Positions 54,831-64,000 of a DNA stretch of 64,000 nucleotides are shown here, in pieces. The translations under genes were made by a program, and so were the position numbers. The DNA lies in contig OX411544.1 of NCBI GenBank assembly GCA_948146395.1, forward strand, positions 89,322,632 to 89,386,631. The letters are read 5' to 3'. A model generated the notes under the pieces. That model worked only from the letters and a program-made list of their open reading frames with translations, did not search any database and was not told where the DNA came from. This stretch comes from Fragum whitleyi. Taxonomy: Eukaryota; Mollusca; Bivalvia; Cardiida; Cardiidae. Each line of letters opens with the position of its first letter. The first letter of the stretch is position 1.

Positions 54831-55074
54831 TGGTAAAAAAAGCAAAAATTATTTTTTTTATGTCATATAAGAATATATTCAATTAATGGCTCGATTTATA
54901 CATTTTATACATCTTTTTTTTTAATAAGATCACAAATTAAATAGCTTTATTTTTTGGTTTATTTCAATACAAATACACCTCAATTTACTTGTTTCAGTCT
55001 CTCACATTACATCTATAAAGGTTTGTTTCAAATTAAAGACCAATACCCTTATTCATATAAATGTGTTATTATTA

Positions 55075-55900
55075 TAGTCCGATTGACTTGTATAAGGACC
55101 GGTGTTTTCACCAATTACACAAAAATACGTTGGTAAAATCTTTTGTATGTAGTAATATCTTAATTTTAGCTTAATCCAAATTAATTTTAGACTATAAAAT
55201 GGTTCCAGAATGATGCTTTTGTCTACTTAGTAAATGATAATTTTTCGCATTTTCCACTCTTAAGGCTGCTAAGTAGTAAGAATATGTACACATATACTAA
55301 AAAATTGTGTTTTTATACTAAACTTTTGACACAATAAATGACCAATTTTCTTTTGTTGGATATGCGTATTTTCATATCGACGGTACTCAATTTTAAACTC
55401 AAATATCACGTATTTTTTACCGTTCATAACTCGCTATTTACTTATTATATCTCGTGAAAAACGCAACGATTTCGTTAAATAATCCATGATTTGATTGGTC
55501 CGAATTAGAGAGTACAGGGTTCATCCATGAAAAGATATAGGCGATTATCAATATCTTGTCAAATGGTTCACGAACAAAGACAGGACACACTCATTCTAAT
55601 ACACTTTAGGAGTGAATTACACAAACATAATTAATTTTATAGAAATACTCGAGATTAAATATAAAAAAAAAAAACACAAAAAAACCCGGCTCCTTTAAAA
55701 TTATCATCTTTTGATTCGATGCAAATTGGTACCTATTTTGAGAAAGACACTTCAATTTTCCCTTATTATAGAAACAATAAGTTGTAATAGGCCAGGAGTT
55801 TCATGTAGACGGACAGACAAAATCATTATTTTACTTTCAAAAATCCTGAAAACATATTTTTTCATGGTAATAGATTGAAAAAAAGATATTATGATAAGCA
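55075..55900 (+). repeat. direct repeat, copy 2 of an 0.8-kb unit
   Basis: Same landmarks in the same order as 50150-51030, including TTTTTACCGTTCATAACTCG and CATGTAGACGGACAGACA. Confidence 0.65.
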
Positions 55901-56245
55901 AAATTTGCGCTTGAAAATTACTTTTAATTATATTGTATCATTGTTATTGAGTTCAAAAGACAATCCAAGTGTGGGTGGCCCTTTTTTGACGTTTCGTTTG
56001 CGAAATCTAACACTTTAATTTCCAACACGAATAACATATTGGGATTTCATACATCAGAATGAAAATATGACTTCTTTAATTGAGCTTCAGCCTTTGAGTA
56101 ATTTCAATTGAACAAAGGAGATACCATCACAAGCTCTATTGTGAAATTTTGCCCTACTATTAACAAGGAATTGTGAAGAACATGTTGATAATAATGTGGT
56201 CATAATCATACTTTATATTTTGCAGCAAATCGTTTAAAGAAAGAC

Positions 56246-56518
56246 TGTGACACCAATATTTATATTGGTGAAATGAATCAAAGTCAAATTTTCTCCACTA
56301 CACGTCTTTAATAAACGTTTAACTAAATTTTGTCTGTCTTCTTATCTTCCAAAGAAGTCTCTCCCCGCTCACCGCTCTGTGGGCGCCTTTATATACCTCT
56401 TGTATGTATACATTCCTAACAGAACAAGGTCACCTGATCTACCCACACATTGGCATGATGCCCAGCGGCTCGCTATCTGTTGTAAATAGTTTATGACCGA
56501 ATAATCAGACCACATTCA
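56246..56518 (-). mobile_element. solo LTR with AAGAC target duplication
   Basis: AAGAC at 56241-56245 and 56519-56523 flank a TG..CA element of 273 bp. On the minus strand it starts TGAATGTGGTCTG, has TATATAAAGGCGCCC (56405 downward) and an ATTAAA-type signal, and ends GGTGTCACA. No primer-binding site or coding region is present. Confidence 0.75.
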
Positions 56519-56523
56519 AAGAC

Positions 56524-57485
56524 AGGTATGGTTGAGTCATTCAAAAAGGAGGCTCGCAGAGATTGAATGTTTTACATATCTAATTGGTATATTCTCTATA
56601 ACGCCAGAAATTTATTTAGAGAGTACAGGTTTAAAAGGGTGAGGCAATTCAAAAACGTTAATTTGTACTTTTTCAAAATGGAAAAAAGTAACACTTAATT
56701 TCGTTAATGTTTCCTATTTTCTTCTGTATAATCGAAGGACACTTATTACAACTCCCTGGAGGACACCTTTTCCGTATGATAATATATGCACTCTAAATAT
56801 ATACTCTGTACTCTTTTTATAAAACACTTTATTAACAATAGGTTTATATAAATTCTGTACTCTTTTTATAAAACACTTTATCAACAACAGATTTTTTTAG
56901 GATTAAATTGACTGTTATCAAATGTCATCTTATTATCCGGTATTTCAAGCGTTTAAGCCTGTTGTCTTGATTATAAATAATGTTTGAAAATGCAGTAATA
57001 AATTATCTTTTACCAAAACCGTTTTCCGCTTGACAAACGAAGAGCTAAGTTTTGGGGATTAGAAACTATGCGTTTTATTAATTTTGAGAGGGAAATTGAG
57101 AGAGAAAGAAGAATAGAGGAGAGAGTCAAGTTTCTTCAAAATTTTAATAATTACTAATCTGAATATCAAAAGTCAACCTTATTAAAAAAAAATCCTGCGT
57201 AGAAACTGTGTATTCAATATCTTTAGCATATGATACTTTATCTATTAAGCTCCAATAAAAACCATGAAAGTCATAAATTCCGTTCTTTCCCTTTCTTCAG
57301 TTTAAACACGCTACGCTCGTACGTGAGATGACCAATCAAAGGCCTCAATACATTTTGACCAATGAAACGAGAGGAAGCAACGGACCAATGGTGTCCATGC
57401 TTACTTTAGGATCTAGTATCGATAAATGAGGACAGGCTAGCTAGTCTAAATTAAAATGGGCCTACTTTTTGCACAAGAACAAAAA
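56524..57485. other. intergenic; one short direct repeat
   Basis: TCTGTACTCTTTTTATAAAA and CACTTTAT occur at 56805-56840 and again at 56857-56893. Otherwise nothing recognised. Confidence 0.4.
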
Positions 57486-57568
57486 CCGGAAGTGTAGTTG
57501 GGTTTTTCCGCGAAAAGGTGAAAATCGAAGAAAACCTGGAAAATCAAAAGCTTAATCGATGGATCAAG
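57486..57568 (+). promoter_or_regulatory. candidate promoter and first exon
   Basis: ACCGGAAGTG, an ETS-factor site typical of TATA-less housekeeping promoters, is at 57485-57494. ATG-GAT-CAA-G then a GTAGTT donor follows at 57559-57570. No second exon could be linked, so this is a suggestion only. Confidence 0.25.
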
Positions 57569-57570
57569 GT

Positions 57571-58321
57571 AGTTTTTGCCATTTTTCTGTTCATTACATC
57601 ATTCCTTATATGCAGGCAGAAGGAAACGCCAAATACTTTGAGTTAAATCAATAAAATCAGCCAATTTTGTTAATTTACGCTAAAAGTAGATTTCACGTGA
57701 TGTTTTTACAACATAAATCTTTCAAATAATCTTACCTATGGAGACCAAAAGGAACCATACGTATTTCCACTATATTTTGATGGGTATTTTTTATTTATTA
57801 TGCAAATATCAATAAAAAATGAAAGTTAATCATATAGTTTTGATATTCATCTTCCTCTTTAAAGTGAAATTTAATGGTCCGGACGCACAGGTAACAGGTA
57901 TAAATTAATTCAACAACTTGAAATGTTCAGACATAGTATTAACTTGGTCACCATATGTTATGAAGCGGTCTACTTTCTTTTTATGAATGAAATATCATTC
58001 GGCGTGGGAATAGTAAATGTAAACAAACTCTATGTCTGCCATTTGCAAATTATTTTTCTGGAGTTGGTCATTTTCAGATGCAAAATGTGAGTTATGTGAA
58101 ATGTTTATGCAAAATTTAAGCCTCCTTCATTGATCTTTAGCTTTTCCTCTACATGTAGACATTTCTTGTTTTATCTATTGTGCAACTGAATCTTTAGTTG
58201 AACGCAAATAGAAAATGTTGTAAATGTGTCATATTTTCATGCTTTAAAGACATTTTTTGATATTTTTTTCTACATATCCAAACTATTTTGCATTCTTTAG
58301 TAATATTTTAAAGCTACTATA
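57571..58321. other. non-coding
   Basis: AT-rich, nothing recognised. Confidence 0.4.
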
Positions 58322-58528
58322 TCAGTTTTGGTCCAATAGATTACTTTGTATGAGTTTTAATTTCATGTCCATCGACTCAGTTTCTGTGAATTCAAATCGC
58401 GGTAAACCCTTAACATGCCGTCCTTCTTGTAGCTCTAGTGAGTTAACTATCCAAAAATATTTTAGGTTTATACTGCTCTCAATTTTCCGTTTTAACATTT
58501 CTTTGATATCGACTTCGTGTCGTACTAG
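58322..58528 (-). CDS. candidate terminal exon, unknown product
   Basis: After a TTTAG acceptor the minus strand is open for 68 codons to TGA (58324-58322). The frame reads LVRHEVDIKEMLKRKIESS, then INLKYFWIVNSLELQEGRH, VKGLPRFEFTETESMDMK and LKLIQSNLLDQN. Its mixed, charged, helix-like composition differs from the Phe/Ile/Lys-rich chance frames around it. No family was recognised, no upstream exon was found, and the opposite strand is also open. Confidence 0.35.
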   Translation of the reverse strand, partial: LVRHEVDIKEMLKRKIESSINLKYFWIVNSLELQEGRHVKGLPRFEFTETESMDMKLKLIQSNLLDQN

Positions 58529-58552
58529 CTAAACGAATTTGCAAGTCGTAGA

Positions 58553-58611
58553 TGCCATTGTGCGAAGTTTACACACACACACATATATATATTTGTAAAC
58601 TTCGCTCAATG
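58553..58611. repeat. hairpin with CA/TA centre
   Basis: CCATTGTGCGAAGTTTACA pairs with TGTAAACTTCGCTCAATGG around (CA)n(TA)n. Confidence 0.75.
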
Positions 58612-59639
58612 GTGTGTTTTCTGTGTAACTGATTTAAAAGGATAACCAAACTTTAACCATTTTTGATGTCGAATTTGTATTTCCATTTGGGTCTTGTGAC
58701 AAGCAATACACATGTGACGTATATAGGGCCAACGTATTTCTGACCCAAGCGGTGTTTTTGCCCCGCTATATCACAGTATGCTATAACTCAGCGTGCCGGG
58801 CTACCAGCTCTAGCTGATCCCTATATCGACTATTAGAATATCCTAGAATAGGTTATACTGATAGTTAACAGTGGGGCCAGTCTACAACCAGTTAGGATTC
58901 GGGCCAGAAGTAAGATGGTTTAAACCCCGATTGCAACACAAAACCTCCATTCAAGCCACAAAAGCCCTGGGTTCAGAATTCAAAAACGTTTGTGAACGTT
59001 TAAGAGAAATGCCAAATTTTGCACGTACATTCAGGTGCGAAGCGAGGTAAATTTTATAAAATGTTGAAAACGTTTATGCATCTGTTGTTAGTCTTAATAC
59101 GCGTTTAAATTAAGTTTTTGCAACGCAATCGGGACAAAATTTATAACAATTCGACGGCAATGGTCACTTTATATGTTTAATTATACACAATGACCTTGAA
59201 AAATGACATTTACCTTTACTTATACCTTTGGAAACGAATATCGTTTATCATGTGAAGCTCGAAGAATCCGCCAATTTCCCAACAAAAACATCAGTTTGAC
59301 CTTGACCGATAACCTTAATTTAGGTATCCACTGAACGGTCATATCACAAGCATTAATTATGAGAAAAATATTGCCAGAGTTAAAATATTTAGTCCACGAA
59401 CGGACAAACAAATGCTTATTTCATTAAATCGCAAGGCTAAGCTCTGTATAGCCCATAGAATATCCGCCAAAGCAACGCATGATCGTGGCACAGACAGGAG
59501 AATTAAGAATTAACCTCTACGTGTAGATTTGGATGACATTTTTTAAGGTATGTGTAGAGTTACTTTACAATAACAAATGTCGATTACCCTTTGATCAGTG
59601 AACGGACACCTCATTGGTTTTGTAAAGGTTTTTGAAAAG
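58612..59639. other. non-coding
   Basis: Includes a right-end scrap of the TTAGACTGGT mini-foldback (58862-58893) and a CCGCTTTGCACG-like scrap near 59018-59045. No gene. Confidence 0.4.
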
Positions 59640-60060
59640 TCTTATAATCCGTGGTTATTGCCCTGGCATGGCGTAGCCTAAGTAACGGGTTGTTGTACTG
59701 AAGATTAAGACAAATCAGCTTTTATTTACAATTACTCGCTTCTCTTGTAGGTCGACATAAATAACTTGATACCTTTAATCAAAGGTTGATTACCAAAGCC
59801 TCGTTACTTCAGCTTGTACAAGCTGAAGTTACGAGGCTTTGGTAACCAATCGATGAAATGTTTTCATTTTCGCCGAGCACGTAAATCCTTTTGGTTTTAA
59901 GATACAGTTATTTGCACAAATTTACAATAACTGTGGACTCACCTTTGGAATATCCTGAATATATGGAAAAGTAAACTGGCCAAATTACGTCACGGCTAAG
60001 ACACGCCTTGCCAGTTGAATAATTACGCAGAATACGAAAAACGATTTTCCGAATACACGC
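59640..60060. mobile_element. TAACTTCAGCTTG-family foldback, best copy
   Basis: Central hairpin 59784-59850 (TACCAAAGCCTCGTTACTTC / GAAGTTACGAGGCTTTGGTA). Left flank TTGCCCTGGCATGGCG, right flank ATACAGTTATTTGCAC, AATTACGTCACGGCTAAG and TGAATAATTACGCAGAATAC. Confidence 0.7.
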
Positions 60061-60454
60061 ACCCTGAAAACAACATTTGATGACACGAAAAATATATCAA
60101 TAAAAAATGATTTTATATGGAAAGCATCTGCGGTAACCAAGGCTTTTACGATGCTTCACTAGAATAAGCGCTGACGTTTCTAGAGAAGTTCAACTTGTGG
60201 CCAAAAGAACCCAATACGGCAAATAAAGGATGTTCCACAATGGCCATAAGAACGAAAAGGACCTTGTTGAGACCCGTCCTTTGATTTTCCTTTTTTCTAA
60301 TATTTCTCTCGTTAAACGTATATTCAAGAGCATAGTGTGTCTTAACAGTCCTTATATGACAGCATTTTCCTTGATATTGTTCTAGGGGCGTCAGAAGCTC
60401 GCGATATTCTTGTCGACTAATGGGGTAGATCGAATATCTTTATTCCGATGAACA

Positions 60455-60720
60455 ATGGAATATATCCAATCACCAATTGTCTTCACAACACAAACATCTT
60501 TGGACCAGCATAACCACCAACAAGAGATTCTACCGCCGCCGTACAGCAACACATTGCCAATACCAGAGTACACGAATATCAATCAAGGATACGAACCTCC
60601 ACCCTACACAGACTCGCCCCAAAATATGATGATGTCCCTATTACATATGAACCGCAAAGAGAAGTTTACGAAATGAACGTAATTAACTCTGCTGAAAATA
60701 CTGTCATTAACTCAACGGAG
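60455..60720 (+). CDS. PPxY protein, exon 1
   Basis: 266 nt; one base short of a whole number of codons for the two-frame reading described in the gene entry. Confidence 0.6.
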
Positions 60721-62162
60721 GTAAAGTATAATTGAACTGTTCTCCAAGAAAACCTGCCAAAATGACCATTAAGTCACCAATTAATTTAAAAAATCTAATT
60801 CTTAAAAAATGAAATAATTGTTATTAGTAAAACAAGAAAATATATTGTTACCTTACAAGAAATAAATGCCTTAACCTTTTTGTGTAACCATTTTTCAACA
60901 AACCTCTTCTTATATGCACTAAAAGGAATTAAGAGGGTAGCATCGGGGAAAAAGAGAAATTGCTAGTTTCTACCTTTTCCTCCATGTTTACAACAATATT
61001 TTGAGGTTTTTTTCCAGTTCTAAGGCGGCGCATTGAATAGCCTTCTGCATTCTTTCAACTCGGACAAGTCAATATTGTTCGTTTTGTAAAATCTGGGTAA
61101 GACATCCGAAATTATAAAGTGATGTCCTTTAGACTGGGATTCCCCGGAGCACGGATCAACTGTTTTATTTCGTTATCTGTCACGTGACCGGGAATAAGTA
61201 TGGATTGTTTCATTCATGCGAACTTAGCACAGAACCGTTGTTCACTTGCGAATATTACGTCATTTATGCACGTGCCTCGTGACACGATTTTATTGATTTT
61301 ATTCGAAAATCGAATTTTCTGCTCTCTTTTCATCTTTTGTAAAGTATTTATGAATGTAAAACATTTTTACACAACACTGATCAAGTAATAAAACCGTTTT
61401 AGTCATAGGTGTAATTGATGTAACAGTGAATAACTTTTGCACTCGGTGCCGCTAATAACATTCTGAAATGATGCCCTCTGCCTTCGATATCGAGTAGCAG
61501 TTTAGAACATCACCCTTCTACCTCCGGGCAATAATTTTCACTGTCAAACGAGACACCATGAAATAACTATACTATTCCCCGGGACCTCTTTCTTACAAGT
61601 TGGGTACTCCAGCGGCCGAGCTAGTCGGACCGCTTAAATGAATCCTCTAATACATGTGGTTGACTTAGTTCAAACTGACATTCGCTTTTTTTACATAAAA
61701 TTTGACCTCGAGTTTCAGATGATTAGCATTTTTCAGAGATTTCATGTCATTTTATGCACCTATTTGCGTATATTTTATGATATATATTAATATGATATGT
61801 CATCTGAAGCTTGTTTAGTTCTGGTCAAGTCTTAGATATTTTTTTCCCAAATTTGGTTTATAAACTTATAAATGAAGCACACATTTTATAAGATATACAT
61901 GCGCATTGAGACAGCGTTGCCGTAATAATTGATCATAAATACCATAGATACTCGAAAACGTTATTGGTTTGTTAAAAACGCATAATTACGCATTCTCGTG
62001 AAAATATCACATCACACATACCTATTTTGAAATAATCCTCTTTTTCAGACCAACGGAAAACTGAAGGAGAAAAGAATGAAGGTGCTCCTCTGTTCGACTT
62101 TATGTGTTTCGGTCCCAACAGTTATAGGGATATTGATATGTGCAGTAGGTGGATGTGGGTGA
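60455..62162 (+). CDS. PPxY-motif protein with C-terminal membrane segment (unrecognised), exon 1 frameshifted
   Basis: Two exons (60455-60720, 62049-62162), donor GTAAAG, acceptor TTTTTCAG, phase 0. Exon 1 starts at an ATG just after an in-frame TGA and encodes EILPPPYSNTLPIPEY and GYEPPPYTDSPQ, two PPPY motifs of the kind bound by WW domains such as NEDD4-type ubiquitin ligases. After the CCCCAAAATATG run the protein-like frame jumps by one base to YDDVPITYEPQREVYEMNV and NSAENTVINSTE up to the donor. Exon 2 encodes TNGKLKEKRMKV then LLCSTLCVSVPTVIGILICA and GGCG-stop, a single membrane helix. About 126 residues, no signal peptide, so probably tail-anchored with the PPPY part in the cytosol. 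The frameshift may be a real mutation, a 1-base assembly error in the A4 run, or a sign that the model is wrong. Confidence 0.6.
60915..61030. repeat. GAAATTGCTAGTTTC hairpin repeat in the intron
   Basis: GCACTAAAAGGAATTAAGAGG..GAGAAATTGCTAGTTTC resembles 36175-36310. Confidence 0.4.
62049..62162 (+). CDS. PPxY protein, exon 2
   Basis: Acceptor TTTTTCAG; 37 codons plus TGA. Basic KLKEKRMK precedes a roughly 20-residue hydrophobic helix with Cys residues at both edges, which could be acylated. Confidence 0.6.
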   Translation, partial: TNGKLKEKRMKVLLCSTLCVSVPTVIGILICAVGGCG

Positions 62163-62244
62163 ACGACACATAGTTGTATAAAATGTTTATATTGAGTAAG
62201 TTTTAGCTAAAAGTCGTTTTGTTGCATCCAATGCCAATTGCGTT

Positions 62245-62332
62245 CAGGATGACAAAACGGTGCTAGCTATTAACGAAATATACCCCGCTTTGAACGTGCA
62301 CTTGCTCCGTTTTGTCTTCCTGAACACACGGT
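62245..62332. mobile_element. foldback element, CCCCGCTTTGCACG family
   Basis: GCGTTCAGGATGACAAAACGG / CCGTTTTGTCTTCCTGAAC ends and TACCCCGCTTTGAACGTGC inside. Confidence 0.6.
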
Positions 62333-62419
62333 AGGTTTTTTTTTTCAAGTAGAAAATCGATGTTATGAATATAATTTTCCATCATTTTTTATCAATTTAT
62401 TTTTCAGTAAAAGGCTACT

Positions 62420-62465
62420 TAAACATCGTAACTACAGCTTGAAAAAAGCTATAGTTACGACGAGT
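62420..62465. repeat. TAACTACAGCTTG hairpin
   Basis: CGTAACTACAGCTTG..AAGCTATAGTTACG, a diverged centre of the TAACTTCAGCTTG family. Confidence 0.5.
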
Positions 62466-62514
62466 TAGTCACATTCAAACGATTTGTTGTTTGTTTCCTG
62501 CCTATGACTATTCA

Positions 62515-62625
62515 TTGCAGTCGGGAGCCCTTGGCGATTCTACGGAATTGACTTAGGGAATAATACGGGCGCAGCCATGAAAACGCGTCATTTCGCACGT
62601 GGATTTATATGACGTCACAAACACA
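62515..62625. mobile_element. ACGCAGTG-family left part
   Basis: GGCGATTCTACGGAA, GCGCAGCCATGAAAACGCG, GTCATTTCGCACG and TGACGTCA at 62610-62617. Confidence 0.5.
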
Positions 62626-64000
62626 AACATTAACGATCCCGTTAAGGACGATTTCGGGAGTTCGTTCTTGCGCAACGTCTTTGCGCATCGAACTCTTCAA
62701 AATGGAGTAAGCGCTCCAACTTGCACTTATCTCGAACGTAACAAAAACACTACAAAAACCCTCTTAATTCTATATTTCGCTTTCATGAAGACGATTAATT
62801 AATCCTATCACTAAAAAATAATTATATAAATTATCGCAGCCATTTTATTTTATAGAATAAAAGGTATGCGTCGTTTTTGTAGGTATTTGTGACGTTAACG
62901 TTCCTGCGCATAATCACACATCAAACAACGTTATCAGACGTATATCCGTGAATTAGATGTATCCGTCACATTTCATTGTGACGGGGTTAGTTTTTGAATA
63001 GTTGACCCTGATAAAAGAGCCCGCCGTTGTCAAATGATCTTGTCAGATTTTTAATTTCCAATGTTTGGATTACTTTTTGAACAGACCCTGTGTGTATTTG
63101 AAAGTTTATTGGGGGATGGGGATGTGAGCGAGGTAGATGACCTTGATCTCATCATTTGACTTCGATCAGGGAATTTGATGATGCTTATTGACAAGATCAA
63201 TTATTATTACATATGTGGGTATTCTATATTCAACAGGCTTGAAGAATTTTGAAAATACTAGATTTTTGCTTGATTTATGTAACGTTTGCCTTGATATATG
63301 ACCTTGACCTTTCCTTATGATTTAACCTTGGGATTTGTTGACGCAAAACAAAGTGATACCCAAATAAATGAGGAATTCAACTCCATAATCGATTAATTTA
63401 AGAAAGATTGAAAGTCATTGATTTTGTACATAAAATTTGCACGAGAAAAAGAATCTGAAATGATTTTTTCCTTAGCGTCAAAACTAGGTGACCTAGAATT
63501 TTCCATTTTTTCTAGAAAATTAGCACGGTGACCATACCTTTTTTATATCAATATCACACGAGCATATAATCATCTACAAAATATAGAAAAAATAAAATTT
63601 TCTATCTCATGGTTTTTGAGAAATTTGATCAAAAGTCATAAATTTTGAAAATTTTCTCGTTCATTTGCGATATACCAGTTTTTATGCATAGGGGAAAAAT
63701 ACGTGAAAAAATCATTATGTTTCCTTTCAAACGAAAATTGTGGATTATATTCAATGCAAATAACTTCCTATCTTTGAAATTAAAATAAATTTGATAAGAG
63801 TTGTTAGATAAGATTTGATTGTGTTATGGTTTTATGTCATTACCAAGACATGAAAATCGGCAAAAAAATCGGACAAAAATGTACTCGATACCTATGAAAA
63901 TCTATGACGTTTTACGAAAAATCTGATTCGGTGACCCCCTTTTTTCTTTCCATTTTTGCAATCGCCGTACTTTAATCTACAAAATATGAAAATTTAAGAA
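62626..64000. other. non-coding to the window end
   Basis: Contains TGACCTTGAC-type words (63120-63310, 63470-63540) of the dispersed-array kind. No exon, RNA gene or bounded repeat could be supported. Confidence 0.4.

Overview
The window looks like AT-rich, repeat-saturated animal nuclear DNA, most probably from a bivalve or another mollusc. The reasons are spliced genes with small exons and large introns, tRNA-headed SINEs ending in a GTTGAAAGCGGCGTTAAAC-type tail, 'TCAAGGTCA' arrays, GTCGTCGTC-bearing 'AGCTCGGCTG' repeats and very many short inverted-repeat elements. This assignment is inference from repeat style; no marker gene fixes the species. Most of the 64 kb is transposon-derived and only a few kilobases look like host coding sequence.

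The clearest host content is a tandem pair of secreted lipocalin genes on the + strand. Copy 1 has exons at 4923-5033, 12197-12324, 13371-13453, 14261-14491 and 17069-17094. Copy 2 has exons at 30475-30585, 32651-32778, 35778-35860, 36765-36995 and 37855-37865. Both have five exons with intron phases 0/2/1/1, matching exon lengths for exons 1-4 (111, 128, 83, 231 nt), a signal peptide, the lipocalin G-x-W and TDY motifs and a C-terminal Cys. Copy 2 is intact (187 residues). Copy 1 carries two indels of opposite sign in exon 4 and a premature TAA, so it is a pseudogene or truncated allele unless the assembly is wrong. About 145 bp of TATA promoter is conserved between the copies, 25.5 kb apart.

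Near the right end a second, unrecognised gene (exons 60455-60720 and 62049-62162, +) encodes a short protein with two PPPY motifs and a C-terminal membrane segment; exon 1 shows an apparent one-base frameshift. A possible terminal exon lies at 58528-58322 (-), and a promoter-like segment with an ETS site near 57486.

Mobile DNA: a 5'-truncated APE-type non-LTR retrotransposon (6546-10217, -) with a long ORF2 broken by one stop, nested in a MITE and flanked by AAAATAT duplications; a dead reverse transcriptase relic (41700-42200); a dead Tc1-like DD34E transposase (44640-45723, -); two solo-LTR-like elements (40571-41073; 56246-56518 with AAGAC duplications); a 1.4-kb transposase-less TTAA element (22327-23723); several tRNA-derived SINEs; and one dominant MITE family ('MITE-A', about 430 bp, TACAGTTAA/TTAACTGTA ends, palindromic core), present in more than 20 full or partial copies. 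At least eight further foldback families recur, several carrying perfect TGACGTCA sites.

No rRNA gene, CRISPR array, bacterial operon or confident functional tRNA gene was seen. Exon boundaries were read by eye from GT/AG sites and alignment of the two lipocalin copies; repeat boundaries without a stated duplication are approximate.
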